A DNA stretch of 64,000 bases from NCBI RefSeq assembly GCF_000712135.1, contig NZ_JOOE01000001.1, forward strand, positions 1,488,001 through 1,552,000, given 5' to 3'. The notes below the pieces were generated by a model. It saw only the letters and a program-made list of their open reading frames with translations, was not told the origin of the DNA and made no database searches. Positions 51,918 through 60,009 of this stretch are shown here, one piece after another. The DNA comes from Sphingomonas sp. UNC305MFCol5.2. GTDB taxonomy: Bacteria; Pseudomonadota; Alphaproteobacteria; Sphingomonadales; Sphingomonadaceae. Within the stretch, counting starts at the first letter, position 1; each line of letters begins with the position of its first letter. The position numbers and the translations under genes are program-made.

Positions 51918-52081
51918 ATGTTCCCTCTTCCCTGCCGGTCATCGATATCGACCGGCGTTTCAATGAAGCGGTGCGCACGGGCGGCCCGAGCGTGCCAATC
52001 ATCGGGGATGCAATCCGCCTCTCCCCCGATGACGAGCAAGGAGCAAGAACCGGTGACTGCGCTCGCGCTCTCGACATTTGA
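51914..52081 (+). CDS. 55-residue ORF, possible precursor peptide
   Basis: A small frame whose ATG overlaps the exporter stop (ATGA). Its product has a leader-like part of 23 residues ending in VRTG, followed by GPSVPIIGD at residues 24-32 and then 23 more residues. A Thr at -2, a Gly at core position 1 and an Asp at position 9 match the rule for lasso peptides, whose Gly1 amine is joined to Asp or Glu at position 7-9. The rest of the core is long for that class and no lasso B or C enzyme is in the window. It overlaps the next gene by 29 bases. Real translation is likely; the peptide class is a guess. Confidence 0.5.
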   Translation: MNVPSSLPVIDIDRRFNEAVRTGGPSVPIIGDAIRLSPDDEQGARTGDCARALDI

Positions 52082-53327
52082 CATCTCGCCCGAGGAGTTT
52101 CGGCGCCGGGTCGACTGGGCGCGATCGCAAGGATGTCCGCGATGGCTGTGGCCCGATATTTCGACTGAGCGGTGCCGCCGGGCTCGCGAAGTGTTGACGC
52201 GCGTTGCGGGCGAGGTTCTGACCCACGAGAAGTCGGACATTGTGCTGAATGATGGAGATACAGTCGCGATGAGCCTCGCGGCGTACACCGCTGGCATCGG
52301 ACCATTGCTCGGTTGGTGGATCGGCGAGGGTCGAGTCCAGGCATCCGCTGAAATCGCAGGCGTCTTTGATCTGCACTTGCGGCACAATCGTCTGCGGATG
52401 GAACGGATGCGAAGCCGGGCGATCGAAGTGCTTCATGCCTTCGATCGACGCGGAATTGGCGCCACGGTCCTCAAGGGCATGCACACCGCTTTCGCCTATT
52501 TTCCTGATCCGTCGACCCGACCGTCGAGCGACATTGACCTGTTGGTTGGGGCCGGCGACGCCGATGCTGCCAACATGCTCCTCCAGGAGGGGGGATTTAT
52601 CCGCACATATAAGTCAAACCGGGAGACGAGCTGGGCCGCTCCCGGCGGGAGAATGGAGCCATCGTCGCTGTTGCTGACTCACGCAGATGATCTGTGGACC
52701 GTGGATCTACACCATTCGCTCGACTATCAGCCTAGACCCACGGTCTCCGCTGCCCGCCTGGATCTCGTAGACCAGCCTTCGAGAAGATCGGCGTGGCCGG
52801 CCGGCCCTATGGGCTTTGCGCTCCGTCAGCCGCTCCTTCTGCTTCACGTCGCAACTCATGCCAGCTGTCCGCTGGATAGCCTGACCCCGTTGCGTATGAT
52901 CGAGATGGCAATGATCATTCGGCGCGACGTTGTGTCCGGCGCGCTGCAATGGGATGCGTTCGTCGATCAGGCGCAGCGCGCGGGGGCGCTGGGCATAGTA
53001 TTTCCGGCACTTTTTTTTACCGATAGGCTCGCCCCGAATACAATACCGAAGAACGTTCTTGAAGTTAGCGCCGCAGCGTCACCCAAATCCGTTCGCAATT
53101 ATCTACTCGAATTCACGCCCGCCACAATACAGGCGATTCATCGTATTTCACTTAGAGAACGATTGGTGTGGTCACAAGGATGGCACGCCGTCGCCCGCCA
53201 GATAGGACATGATTTCTTTCCTGCGATTACCTCGGCCCATATATGGAAGCACTATTACGAGAGAGGAATGAAGGCTATCGGATGGCGTTCCGATTTTGGA
53301 TTACCGAATGACGATCATGACAGATAG
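52053..53327 (+). CDS. Nucleotidyltransferase-fold protein (NTP_transf_5 type)
   Basis: A 424-residue protein of the nucleotidyltransferase family often found beside HPr-kinase-like genes in natural-product loci. The core has GIGATVLKGMHTAFAYFPDPSTRPSSDIDLLVGAGDADAA (the SDIDLL motif near residues 160-170 is the DxD metal site), then WTVDLHHSLDYQPRP and QPLLLLHVATHASC. The start is GTG at 52053, set by AAGGAG nine bases earlier; upstream ATGs in the frame lack a ribosome-binding site. The last 400 bases are richer in A and T than the rest of the locus. Function is unknown. Confidence 0.85.
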   Translation: MTALALSTFDISPEEFRRRVDWARSQGCPRWLWPDISTERCRRAREVLTRVAGEVLTHEKSDIVLNDGDTVAMSLAAYTAGIGPLLGWWIGEGRVQASAEIAGVFDLHLRHNRLRMERMRSRAIEVLHAFDRRGIGATVLKGMHTAFAYFPDPSTRPSSDIDLLVGAGDADAANMLLQEGGFIRTYKSNRETSWAAPGGRMEPSSLLLTHADDLWTVDLHHSLDYQPRPTVSAARLDLVDQPSRRSAWPAGPMGFALRQPLLLLHVATHASCPLDSLTPLRMIEMAMIIRRDVVSGALQWDAFVDQAQRAGALGIVFPALFFTDRLAPNTIPKNVLEVSAAASPKSVRNYLLEFTPATIQAIHRISLRERLVWSQGWHAVARQIGHDFFPAITSAHIWKHYYERGMKAIGWRSDFGLPNDDHDR

Positions 53328-53439
53328 CGATATGGATTAACAAAACTCGTCGTAGTGAAGTTTAAGCCGTTCGTAAGTATATGCGCATGCCGACTTCGGA
53401 AAGGAGAAGAAGTTTTGCTCAATTATCGGTCCAGCGCAG

Positions 53440-54046
53440 TTGGACGATGCCCGCAGCCGCGACCCGACCCGTCACGCTGACTTTTATCCATCGCGACGAT
53501 CCCTGGTCGATCGATCTGCACGAAGGCGTCACCCGAAAGCTCGCCGGCGGCTCGCATATGGTCGACATCGACATGCTCATTCCAACCGTTTCCCTCCAAA
53601 AATGGCGCATTTCCGGTGCCGGCGGCATCTTTTCCCCACCGCTACTCCTGGCACACCTCTGGTGCATGCGAGCTGTTCTTTCGCGAGCCTGACTCTTCAG
53701 CGGCAATATGAAATCGGTTTGGTAATTCGTAAGCACCGTGGCCGCGAGAGAGCTTCGACTGGTCGGCCTTCACAGTCCTTTGCGACCGCGCTGGCCTGTG
53801 GCCTTTTCTCTACCCCGCGCTGTGCTGCGCGGAGTGACTGTCGCCGAATCTCGTTCCCGCTTCGATCATGCGGCGATCGCGCGGCGCGGCGGCGCCCAAG
53901 GTGCAGAAGCTGGTGGAATCGCATTCCACAGCTTCCGTCCACAGAGTAGCCCGCTGGTCATGGGCCGAACGATATATGTGGGCCGACGGGATGCTGCCTC
54001 GTCTTTGCCAGTTAGTCGACGAGCTCGGAATGCGGGTCATCTGAGC
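53440..54046 (+). pseudogene. Broken second copy of the nucleotidyltransferase gene
   Basis: Segments in shifting frames match the preceding protein: HRDDPWSIDLHEGVTR, then PPLLLAHLWC and HASCSFASL, then SFDWSAFT and FLYPALCCAE followed by an in-frame TGA, then LSPNLVPASIM, KVQKLVESHSTASVHRVA and WAERYMWADGMLPRLCQ ending at a stop at 54044-54046. The 5' half including the SDIDLL motif is absent. It is a duplicated gene that has decayed through frameshifts and a stop. Confidence 0.8.
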
Positions 54047-54567
54047 GCAAGAGAGTTTTTGCAGGCGTGGCGAATGCGGATCTACCGTCAATTGCGCCGC
54101 GCCGCCCAAAACCAGAGGTCTGTTCAAACGAAACGCGCTGTAGCGTGCCGGTGTCTTGAAACATCAAGAAGCATTCCTCGATGGCCGACCACTCGACGAC
54201 CTGTACGTTGGTACCGTTGACGCCCCTGGACATACAGCTGGAAGTTCAGCGTCACATCATAACCCAGGTTGGAATCGAGCCGGCCGTTGGCCGACCGGTT
54301 TCGCGGACGCGCCTAGTCCGAACGGCAGGCACGACAATAATCCGAATGCCAACTGCACGAAACCCGGCCGCCAGGCCGGACTTCTCGTAGAACACGCTAC
54401 CGTTCGTCGATTGGGGCGAAAGGCGGTTATAGCCGTAATCATAACCCGACAGCGCAGTGTCGCGATTGGCCTGCCGTCGACATAGATGGAGCTGCCTCAC
54501 GCTGACTCGCCGTCAACGCGGTGAAGGATGAAGGTCGGCACCGGAAGATGCCGACCGTCGCAAAAGC
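54047..54567. other. Decayed region without a supported gene
   Basis: 520 bases between the pseudogene and the end of the TonB-receptor gene. On the minus strand short protein-like pieces (LDSNLGYDVTLNFQLYV near 54230-54280; VVEWSAIEECFLMFQDTGT further along) occur in different frames, so a second broken gene may be present, but I cannot name it. Confidence 0.5.
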
Positions 54568-56961
54568 TCAGAACTTCAATCCGAAGGTTGCGCCGAAATA
54601 GCGACTTGAGTCCTTGTTGTAGGTTCCGACCAGATCGTAGGGGTTCGCAGTGGTCGCCAGCAGCGAATTATGCGCGATGCTCGTCAGATAATTTTCGTCG
54701 AACAGATTCTTGACGAACAGGGTGAGGCTGTAGCGATCGTCGATGGTCTTGAGGCCGATGCTGGCATCGACCAGCACATATGCCGGCTGCCATAGCAGCG
54801 GATCCTGTTCCACCGCGAACTGCTGCTCGCTCGTATAATTGATCGAGAACTGCCCGAACGCCCCGAGGCTGGAGCTGATATCCGTTTCGTAGCGCGGGGA
54901 GACGCTGACGCGCCACTCGGGACTCGCCGCCAGAGGCTTCCCACGAAGGTTCTGCTGCGGGGTAGCGCCGACAGCCGGACGGTAGCAGACGTTGATCGGA
55001 GCGCCCGTCATTACCGGCGCAGCGGCCTGGAGCTGCAGGGGGCAATTCAGGCCGTCGATATCGATTGTCGAGTGCGCATAGGTCACTGCCGTGTTGACCG
55101 TGAAGCCTTCCGTCGGGCGCAACGTCGCTTCGATCTCGAAACCCTTGGTCTGCGATTTCCCCGCGTTGGTCGAGACGAACTGCACGACCCCGGTCACCGG
55201 ATCCGAGCGGTTCGCCTGAACCTGCAGGTTGGTGTAGTCGGCGAGGAAGGCAGCGGCCGAAACGGTGAACGATCCGTCGGACGTACGGCCTTTGAAGCCC
55301 AGCTCATAGGCGTTCACATGCTCGGGCTCGAGCGCCTTCTGGTTGGCGAGATCGGCGGAGATCTCCATCTCGTAGCCGAGGCCCTTATAGCCGCGGGTAT
55401 AGGTGCCGTAGAGCTGGGCGTTGCGACTGAATTCATACTGGAGACCCGCTTTGCCGGTCACCGCGATGTCATCGGCACGGAATTCACCGCTGACGGGCGG
55501 ATTGGCGGGGAAGATCACGTCGCCCGTCACGATCGGGGCGACGCGGTAGCCGCGGTTGAAGCCCTTCTCATACTGGACGCGCAGGCCGCCGATAGCCTTC
55601 AGCCCACCGACGATGTTGTAGTCGAACTGGCCGAACGCGGCGATGCTGTCCTGCGAAAGATGGATCTCGCTGGCGGAAGACTGATAGACGATATTCGCAG
55701 CGGCGCAGGGCATGCCGATCGTGCCCGCGGTGCAACGCGCGCGGCGACGATCGAACGGCCGCTCGATATAGCTGTGCATGTAGAAAATGCCGGCGACATA
55801 GTTGAAGTCGCTGCTGCCGTTGTTCGCGATCCGCAATTCCTGGCTGAGGCCTTGGATATTCGCGACGCCATGGTTCTGGTTCCACCAGGCATAGGCAGCC
55901 CCCGCGCCCACGAATAACGGAGCCGGTGCATTGATGCGGTCGATCGGTTGATTGACGTCGAGATGGTACTTCTGGAACGCAGTGATCGAAGTGACCGTCG
56001 CCGAACCCAGATCCCAGTCGGCCTGTAGCGAGTAGGTCTGCTGGTTGGTGTTGGCGTAGGTATCGGCGTCCTCGTTGACCGTCCGGTTTTCGCGCGAGGC
56101 CCGGATCGGGCCGACCAGCTTCTGGAGCACAGGATTGACGATGCTCATCATCGTCGAGCCGCAGCAATCGGCGTCGGTCTTTCGATACTCGGCGCTCAGC
56201 AGCAAGTTCAGCCGCTCGGTCGCGTCCCATTCGAGCTTGCCGCGCACCCCCCAGCCGCGCGAGCCGTTGACCCAGCGATTGGTGCCGATGTTACGGGTGA
56301 CGCCGCGCACGTCATTATAATAACCCGTGACGCGCGCGCGCAGCGTGCTGGACAGCGGACCGGAAACGGTGCCGCGCGCCCGGTATTCGTCATGCTCGGC
56401 AATGGTGAAATCGCCACGCGCCGTGAAGTCGCTCGTCGGCCGCGCGGTGGTCACGCTGATCACGCCCGCCGAAGCATTCTTGCCGAACAACGTTCCCTGC
56501 GGGCCGCGCAGCACTTCGACGCGTTCGATATCGGCGAGGTCGGAGAAACCCTGCGCCTGGCGCACGGCGACGACGCCGTCGACTACCGTAGAGACCGAGG
56601 ATTCGGTTCCCTGCCCGAAGAGCGACGTGCCGATACCGCGAATGCGGAAGCTGGTGTTCGTCGGGTTGGCGCCCTGCTGGAAGCTGAGCGACGGAACTGC
56701 CTGGACGAGCGAGCTCGTGTCGACGATCTGACGATCAGCGAGCGCCTCCGCAGTGACGGCGGTGACCGCCAGCGGCACGTCGAGCAGGCGCTCTGCCCGC
56801 TTCTGCGCAGTCACGATGATCTCGCCGGTGTCCACGACGTCGGTCGCCGGGGCCTGCGTCTCCGATACGGGCCCGGCATCCTGCGCGTGCGCCGCCGCCG
56901 TCAATGAAAAGGATAGCGCAAGCGCGGAGACAAGGGTGTGGAACTGGATTGCACGGTTCAT
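54568..56961 (-). CDS. TonB-dependent receptor of the sulfatase island
   Basis: A 797-residue outer-membrane transporter. The signal peptide ends near AAHAQ (residue 26); the TonB-box region is GEIIVTAQKRAERLLDVPLAVTAV (about 47-70). The plug has LSFQQGANPTNTSFRIRGIG and VEVLRGPQGTLFGKNASAGVISV. The long barrel ends in GATFGLKF. GGGGAGG lies before the ATG at 56961; the frame to 57087 is not conserved. It lacks an STN domain, so it transports without FecR-type signalling. Its place at the end of a sulfatase operon suggests uptake of sulfated or desulfated oligosaccharides. Confidence 0.92.
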   Translation of the reverse strand: MNRAIQFHTLVSALALSFSLTAAAHAQDAGPVSETQAPATDVVDTGEIIVTAQKRAERLLDVPLAVTAVTAEALADRQIVDTSSLVQAVPSLSFQQGANPTNTSFRIRGIGTSLFGQGTESSVSTVVDGVVAVRQAQGFSDLADIERVEVLRGPQGTLFGKNASAGVISVTTARPTSDFTARGDFTIAEHDEYRARGTVSGPLSSTLRARVTGYYNDVRGVTRNIGTNRWVNGSRGWGVRGKLEWDATERLNLLLSAEYRKTDADCCGSTMMSIVNPVLQKLVGPIRASRENRTVNEDADTYANTNQQTYSLQADWDLGSATVTSITAFQKYHLDVNQPIDRINAPAPLFVGAGAAYAWWNQNHGVANIQGLSQELRIANNGSSDFNYVAGIFYMHSYIERPFDRRRARCTAGTIGMPCAAANIVYQSSASEIHLSQDSIAAFGQFDYNIVGGLKAIGGLRVQYEKGFNRGYRVAPIVTGDVIFPANPPVSGEFRADDIAVTGKAGLQYEFSRNAQLYGTYTRGYKGLGYEMEISADLANQKALEPEHVNAYELGFKGRTSDGSFTVSAAAFLADYTNLQVQANRSDPVTGVVQFVSTNAGKSQTKGFEIEATLRPTEGFTVNTAVTYAHSTIDIDGLNCPLQLQAAAPVMTGAPINVCYRPAVGATPQQNLRGKPLAASPEWRVSVSPRYETDISSSLGAFGQFSINYTSEQQFAVEQDPLLWQPAYVLVDASIGLKTIDDRYSLTLFVKNLFDENYLTSIAHNSLLATTANPYDLVGTYNKDSSRYFGATFGLKF

Positions 56962-57212
56962 GGAAACCTCCCCGAATTGATTGCTTTCACGCGGCTCTGC
57001 TGGCCTGGACGGAAGGCGAATCGTCACCTGCCGACCATTTGATTTAACGCTAAACTGACGAGTGCCAGGAATGCTGTCAAGCGACAATCACAAGGGTCGA
57101 CAGCGCGGGACTTTCGGCATGCGCTGTTTTGCCGACGTGCTTCGACCGTCCCGGCGGCAGGCGGGGGCATGAGAGGCAGAGACGCGAACGGCGAAGGCCG
57201 GACGCGCGCCGG

Positions 57213-58190
57213 TCAGGCTCGAATGACGCAGCGGAAGCCGATATGCGTGGTGGACGAATCCACAGCTTGGGGATGACGGGCCGCCGGCCTGTAGCGCTGG
57301 CAGTAATTCTCGGCACACAGATGCGACCCGCCCTTCAACACCTTGCGCGGGACGCGCACCTGGGGGGTGCAGGGGTCGTAGCTATCGCGCTCGCGCCCAC
57401 CCCGCGGATTTGGGATGGCACAACATGCGCCCGGCTTCTTCTTCGCCACTTTGCGATCGCCGGCGCCGGGCACGGAGAACCAGTCCGACGTCCATTCCCA
57501 GACGTTGCCGATCATATCGTGCAAGCCGAAACCATTGGGCGGATAGTGCCGAACCGGCGAGGTCCCCTCGAACCCATCGAGCAGCGTGTTCGCAAAGGGG
57601 AAAAGGCCTTGCCAGTAATTGGCCAGCATCGCGCCGCCGGGCGCGAGTTCGTCCCCCCATGCATATTCCGTGTCGGTACCGCCGCGCGCGGCGAACTCCC
57701 ATTCCGCCTCGGTCGGAAGCGCCTTGCCCGCCCAGCGCGCATAGGCCTCCGCGTCCGAATACGCGACATGGACCACCGGATGATCCTCCAGCCCTTCGAT
57801 CGAACTGTCCGGACCCATAGGATGGCGCCATTCGGCACCGACGCGAAAGGCCCACCACCGGGAGAAATCATCCATATCGACCGGCCCGGCAGTCTTCTGG
57901 AAGACCAGCGAGCCCGCGAGCGCGAACGCCGGGTCCAGCCCCGGATAATCGGCAGGGTCCGGCGCAATCTCGGCGAAGGTGACGTGTCCCGTAGCCTCGA
58001 CGAAGCGCGCGAACTGCGCGTTCGTCACGGGTGTCTCATCGAGCCAGAACGGGTCGACCCGGACCATGCGAACCGGCGCCTCCTCGGGATAGAAACGCTC
58101 CGAACCCATGCGAAAGCGGCCGCCCTCGACGCGCCGCATGCCAACGAGCCTGGTATCGTCTGGAGTGGCGGAATTCACAGCATGGTTCAT
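57213..58190 (-). CDS. Formylglycine-generating enzyme-type sulfatase activator
   Basis: A 325-residue SUMF1/FGE-family enzyme that oxidises the sulfatase active-site Cys to formylglycine. The family motifs are RRVEGGRFRMGSERFYPEEAP, VDPFWLDETPVTNAQFARFVEATGH, GKALPTEAEWEFAARGG, NGFGLHDMIGNVWEWTSDWF and the C-terminal GGSHLCAENYCQRYRPAARH. The two cysteines at 292 and 297 correspond to the copper-binding active-site pair. No clear signal peptide is seen from the ATG at 58190. It lies 32 bases after a sulfatase gene, and all sulfatases of the operon carry the Cys-type site it would modify. Confidence 0.93.
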   Translation of the reverse strand: MNHAVNSATPDDTRLVGMRRVEGGRFRMGSERFYPEEAPVRMVRVDPFWLDETPVTNAQFARFVEATGHVTFAEIAPDPADYPGLDPAFALAGSLVFQKTAGPVDMDDFSRWWAFRVGAEWRHPMGPDSSIEGLEDHPVVHVAYSDAEAYARWAGKALPTEAEWEFAARGGTDTEYAWGDELAPGGAMLANYWQGLFPFANTLLDGFEGTSPVRHYPPNGFGLHDMIGNVWEWTSDWFSVPGAGDRKVAKKKPGACCAIPNPRGGRERDSYDPCTPQVRVPRKVLKGGSHLCAENYCQRYRPAARHPQAVDSSTTHIGFRCVIRA

Positions 58191-58222
58191 TGCGGTCTCT
58201 TGGCGGTCACTGCAACCAAAAG

Positions 58223-59995
58223 TCAGTTGCTCGCCGGCGTCGCGGGGCCGGCACGATCCGGGCTGTCGTCGAAACGTTCGCGCGAACGGAAGCGCTCCGG
58301 CATTTCGGCAAGCGCCGGCGTGCTGTACTTGCGCGCCTCGCGCCACCAGAGCCGCTTCAGCTCCTCGAGCTTGGCGGGATGGAGCTCGGCGAGGTCCGTC
58401 GCCTCGGAGAAGTCGGCTTCGGTGTCGAACAACTGCCAGCGATCGCCGGCGAAGTCAGTCCCCGGCGCATGAATCGCCACGCCCCGCCACTTGCCCTGCG
58501 TGATCGCGCGATTGCCGCGGAGCTCGAAATACTGGACCGTGCGCGCAGCCGGCGCCGTGGCGGAGCGTAGGGTCGGTAGGATCGACTTGCCGGCCACGGG
58601 AATCTCCGCGACTCCGTTCAACTTGCGCGGAAAGCGGGCACCGCCGACCTCCGCCAGCGTGGGAGCGATATCGACCGTGTCGACATATTGGCGACGGATC
58701 GCGCCCCCGTCGCGAATGACGCGCGGCCAGGTCACGATTAGCGGCGTGCGCACGCCGCCGAGATAGGGCCAGACCTTGTACCGGCGGAACGGCGTGACGC
58801 TGGCCATCGCCCAGGGGCGCGGATATTCCGCCTGGGTCTTGCCCGTGCCGAGTTCGTCGAGGCGCGCCAGCATCTGCTCGGGCGTCAGCGTGTTGGGGCG
58901 GTACAGTTTCTCGAAAAAGCCCTTCTGCCCCGCCTCCGACGCAGCGCCATTGTCGGACAACAGCACGAACAGCGTGTTGTCATATTGCCCGGTCGCCTTG
59001 AGGTGCGCGACCAACCGGCCGATCTGCTCGTCGGTATGGGTCAGGAACCCGGCATAAGTCGCCATGAACCGGGCGAACACAGCCTTCTCGGCTGCGCTGA
59101 GATCCTCCCATAGCCGGTCGGACGGGCTGCGCGGCGCCAGCGCGGTATTCGCGGGAACGATGCCGATGCGCTTCATGCGCGCAAGCCGCTCGCCGCGCAG
59201 CGCTTCCCAGCCCTTCTCGTAAACGCCGCGATAGGCATCGATATAGCTTTTCGGCACCTGGATCGGAGAGTGGCCCGCGCCATAAGCGAGATAGATGAAT
59301 CTGGGCGCGGCATCGCCGCCCGACGGCTGCATCGCGGCGATTGCCCGGTCGGTGATGTCGACCGAGAAATGATATCCCGGGCTGGTCGGCGTGGGAATCG
59401 TCCGGTTCCCCTCGATCAGCGCGGGCCGGTATTGATCGGTCCAGCCGAGGAAGAAGCCATAGAAGCTTCCGAAGCCCCTTTGCAGCGGCCACGAAGCGTT
59501 GCGCCCGGGCGATCCGTCCTCGTCCTCCGGAGCCAGATGCCATTTGCCGAACCCGTATGTCCGGTATCCCGAACGCTGCAGCACCTGGGCGATGGTCTGG
59601 GCATTCCGGGGCAGCTCGCCCCGGTCACGCGTCAGATCGGAGGGATCGACCTTCGCCGCCGGAAGGTCGGCCATCCGCACCGTCTGTGGATTGCGCCCGG
59701 TGAGCAGCGCGGCACGCGTCGGGGTGCAAACCGCCTTGCTGTCGAAACGGTTGTAGCGCACCCCGTCGCGGGCAAGCTGGTCGATCGCCGGCGTGCGGAT
59801 CTCGGATCCGAAGGCGCCTAGGTCCGAGAAGCCGACATCGTCGAGCACGATCACCACGATGTTCGGGCGAGAGTCCCGCTTGGGTCCGGCATGGGCCGCG
59901 CCGGTCAGCGCCATCGCGCCGAGCCCGGCCAGCGCCAGGCATGCGCTGCGCCGGCTCAGCGCCCGGCCCGCATCTTGGGGAGCATTCGCGATCAT
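58223..59995 (-). CDS. Sulfatase (alkaline-phosphatase superfamily), Tat-exported
   Basis: A 590-residue sulfatase. A twin-arginine signal (LSRRSACLALAGLGA) is followed by the core PNIVVIVLDDVGFSDLG, with metal Asp residues near 52-53. The signature Cys90-Thr-Pro-Thr-Arg in AVCTPTRAALLTGR is the site converted to formylglycine. Further motifs are FGKWHLAPE and LFVLLSDNGAASE. GGAGA precedes the ATG at 59995; the TTG at 60013 is less likely. It is the fourth gene of the operon, between another sulfatase and the activator. Confidence 0.93.
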   Translation of the reverse strand: MIANAPQDAGRALSRRSACLALAGLGAMALTGAAHAGPKRDSRPNIVVIVLDDVGFSDLGAFGSEIRTPAIDQLARDGVRYNRFDSKAVCTPTRAALLTGRNPQTVRMADLPAAKVDPSDLTRDRGELPRNAQTIAQVLQRSGYRTYGFGKWHLAPEDEDGSPGRNASWPLQRGFGSFYGFFLGWTDQYRPALIEGNRTIPTPTSPGYHFSVDITDRAIAAMQPSGGDAAPRFIYLAYGAGHSPIQVPKSYIDAYRGVYEKGWEALRGERLARMKRIGIVPANTALAPRSPSDRLWEDLSAAEKAVFARFMATYAGFLTHTDEQIGRLVAHLKATGQYDNTLFVLLSDNGAASEAGQKGFFEKLYRPNTLTPEQMLARLDELGTGKTQAEYPRPWAMASVTPFRRYKVWPYLGGVRTPLIVTWPRVIRDGGAIRRQYVDTVDIAPTLAEVGGARFPRKLNGVAEIPVAGKSILPTLRSATAPAARTVQYFELRGNRAITQGKWRGVAIHAPGTDFAGDRWQLFDTEADFSEATDLAELHPAKLEELKRLWWREARKYSTPALAEMPERFRSRERFDDSPDRAGPATPASN

Positions 59996-60009
59996 CCGTC
60001 GGTCTCCAA

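Noticed and set aside
47025..53327. Complete lasso-peptide biosynthetic cluster
   Set aside because: No transglutaminase-like B protein, PqqD-like recognition element or asparagine-synthetase-like C protein is encoded in the window, so only the small ORF is kept as a candidate.
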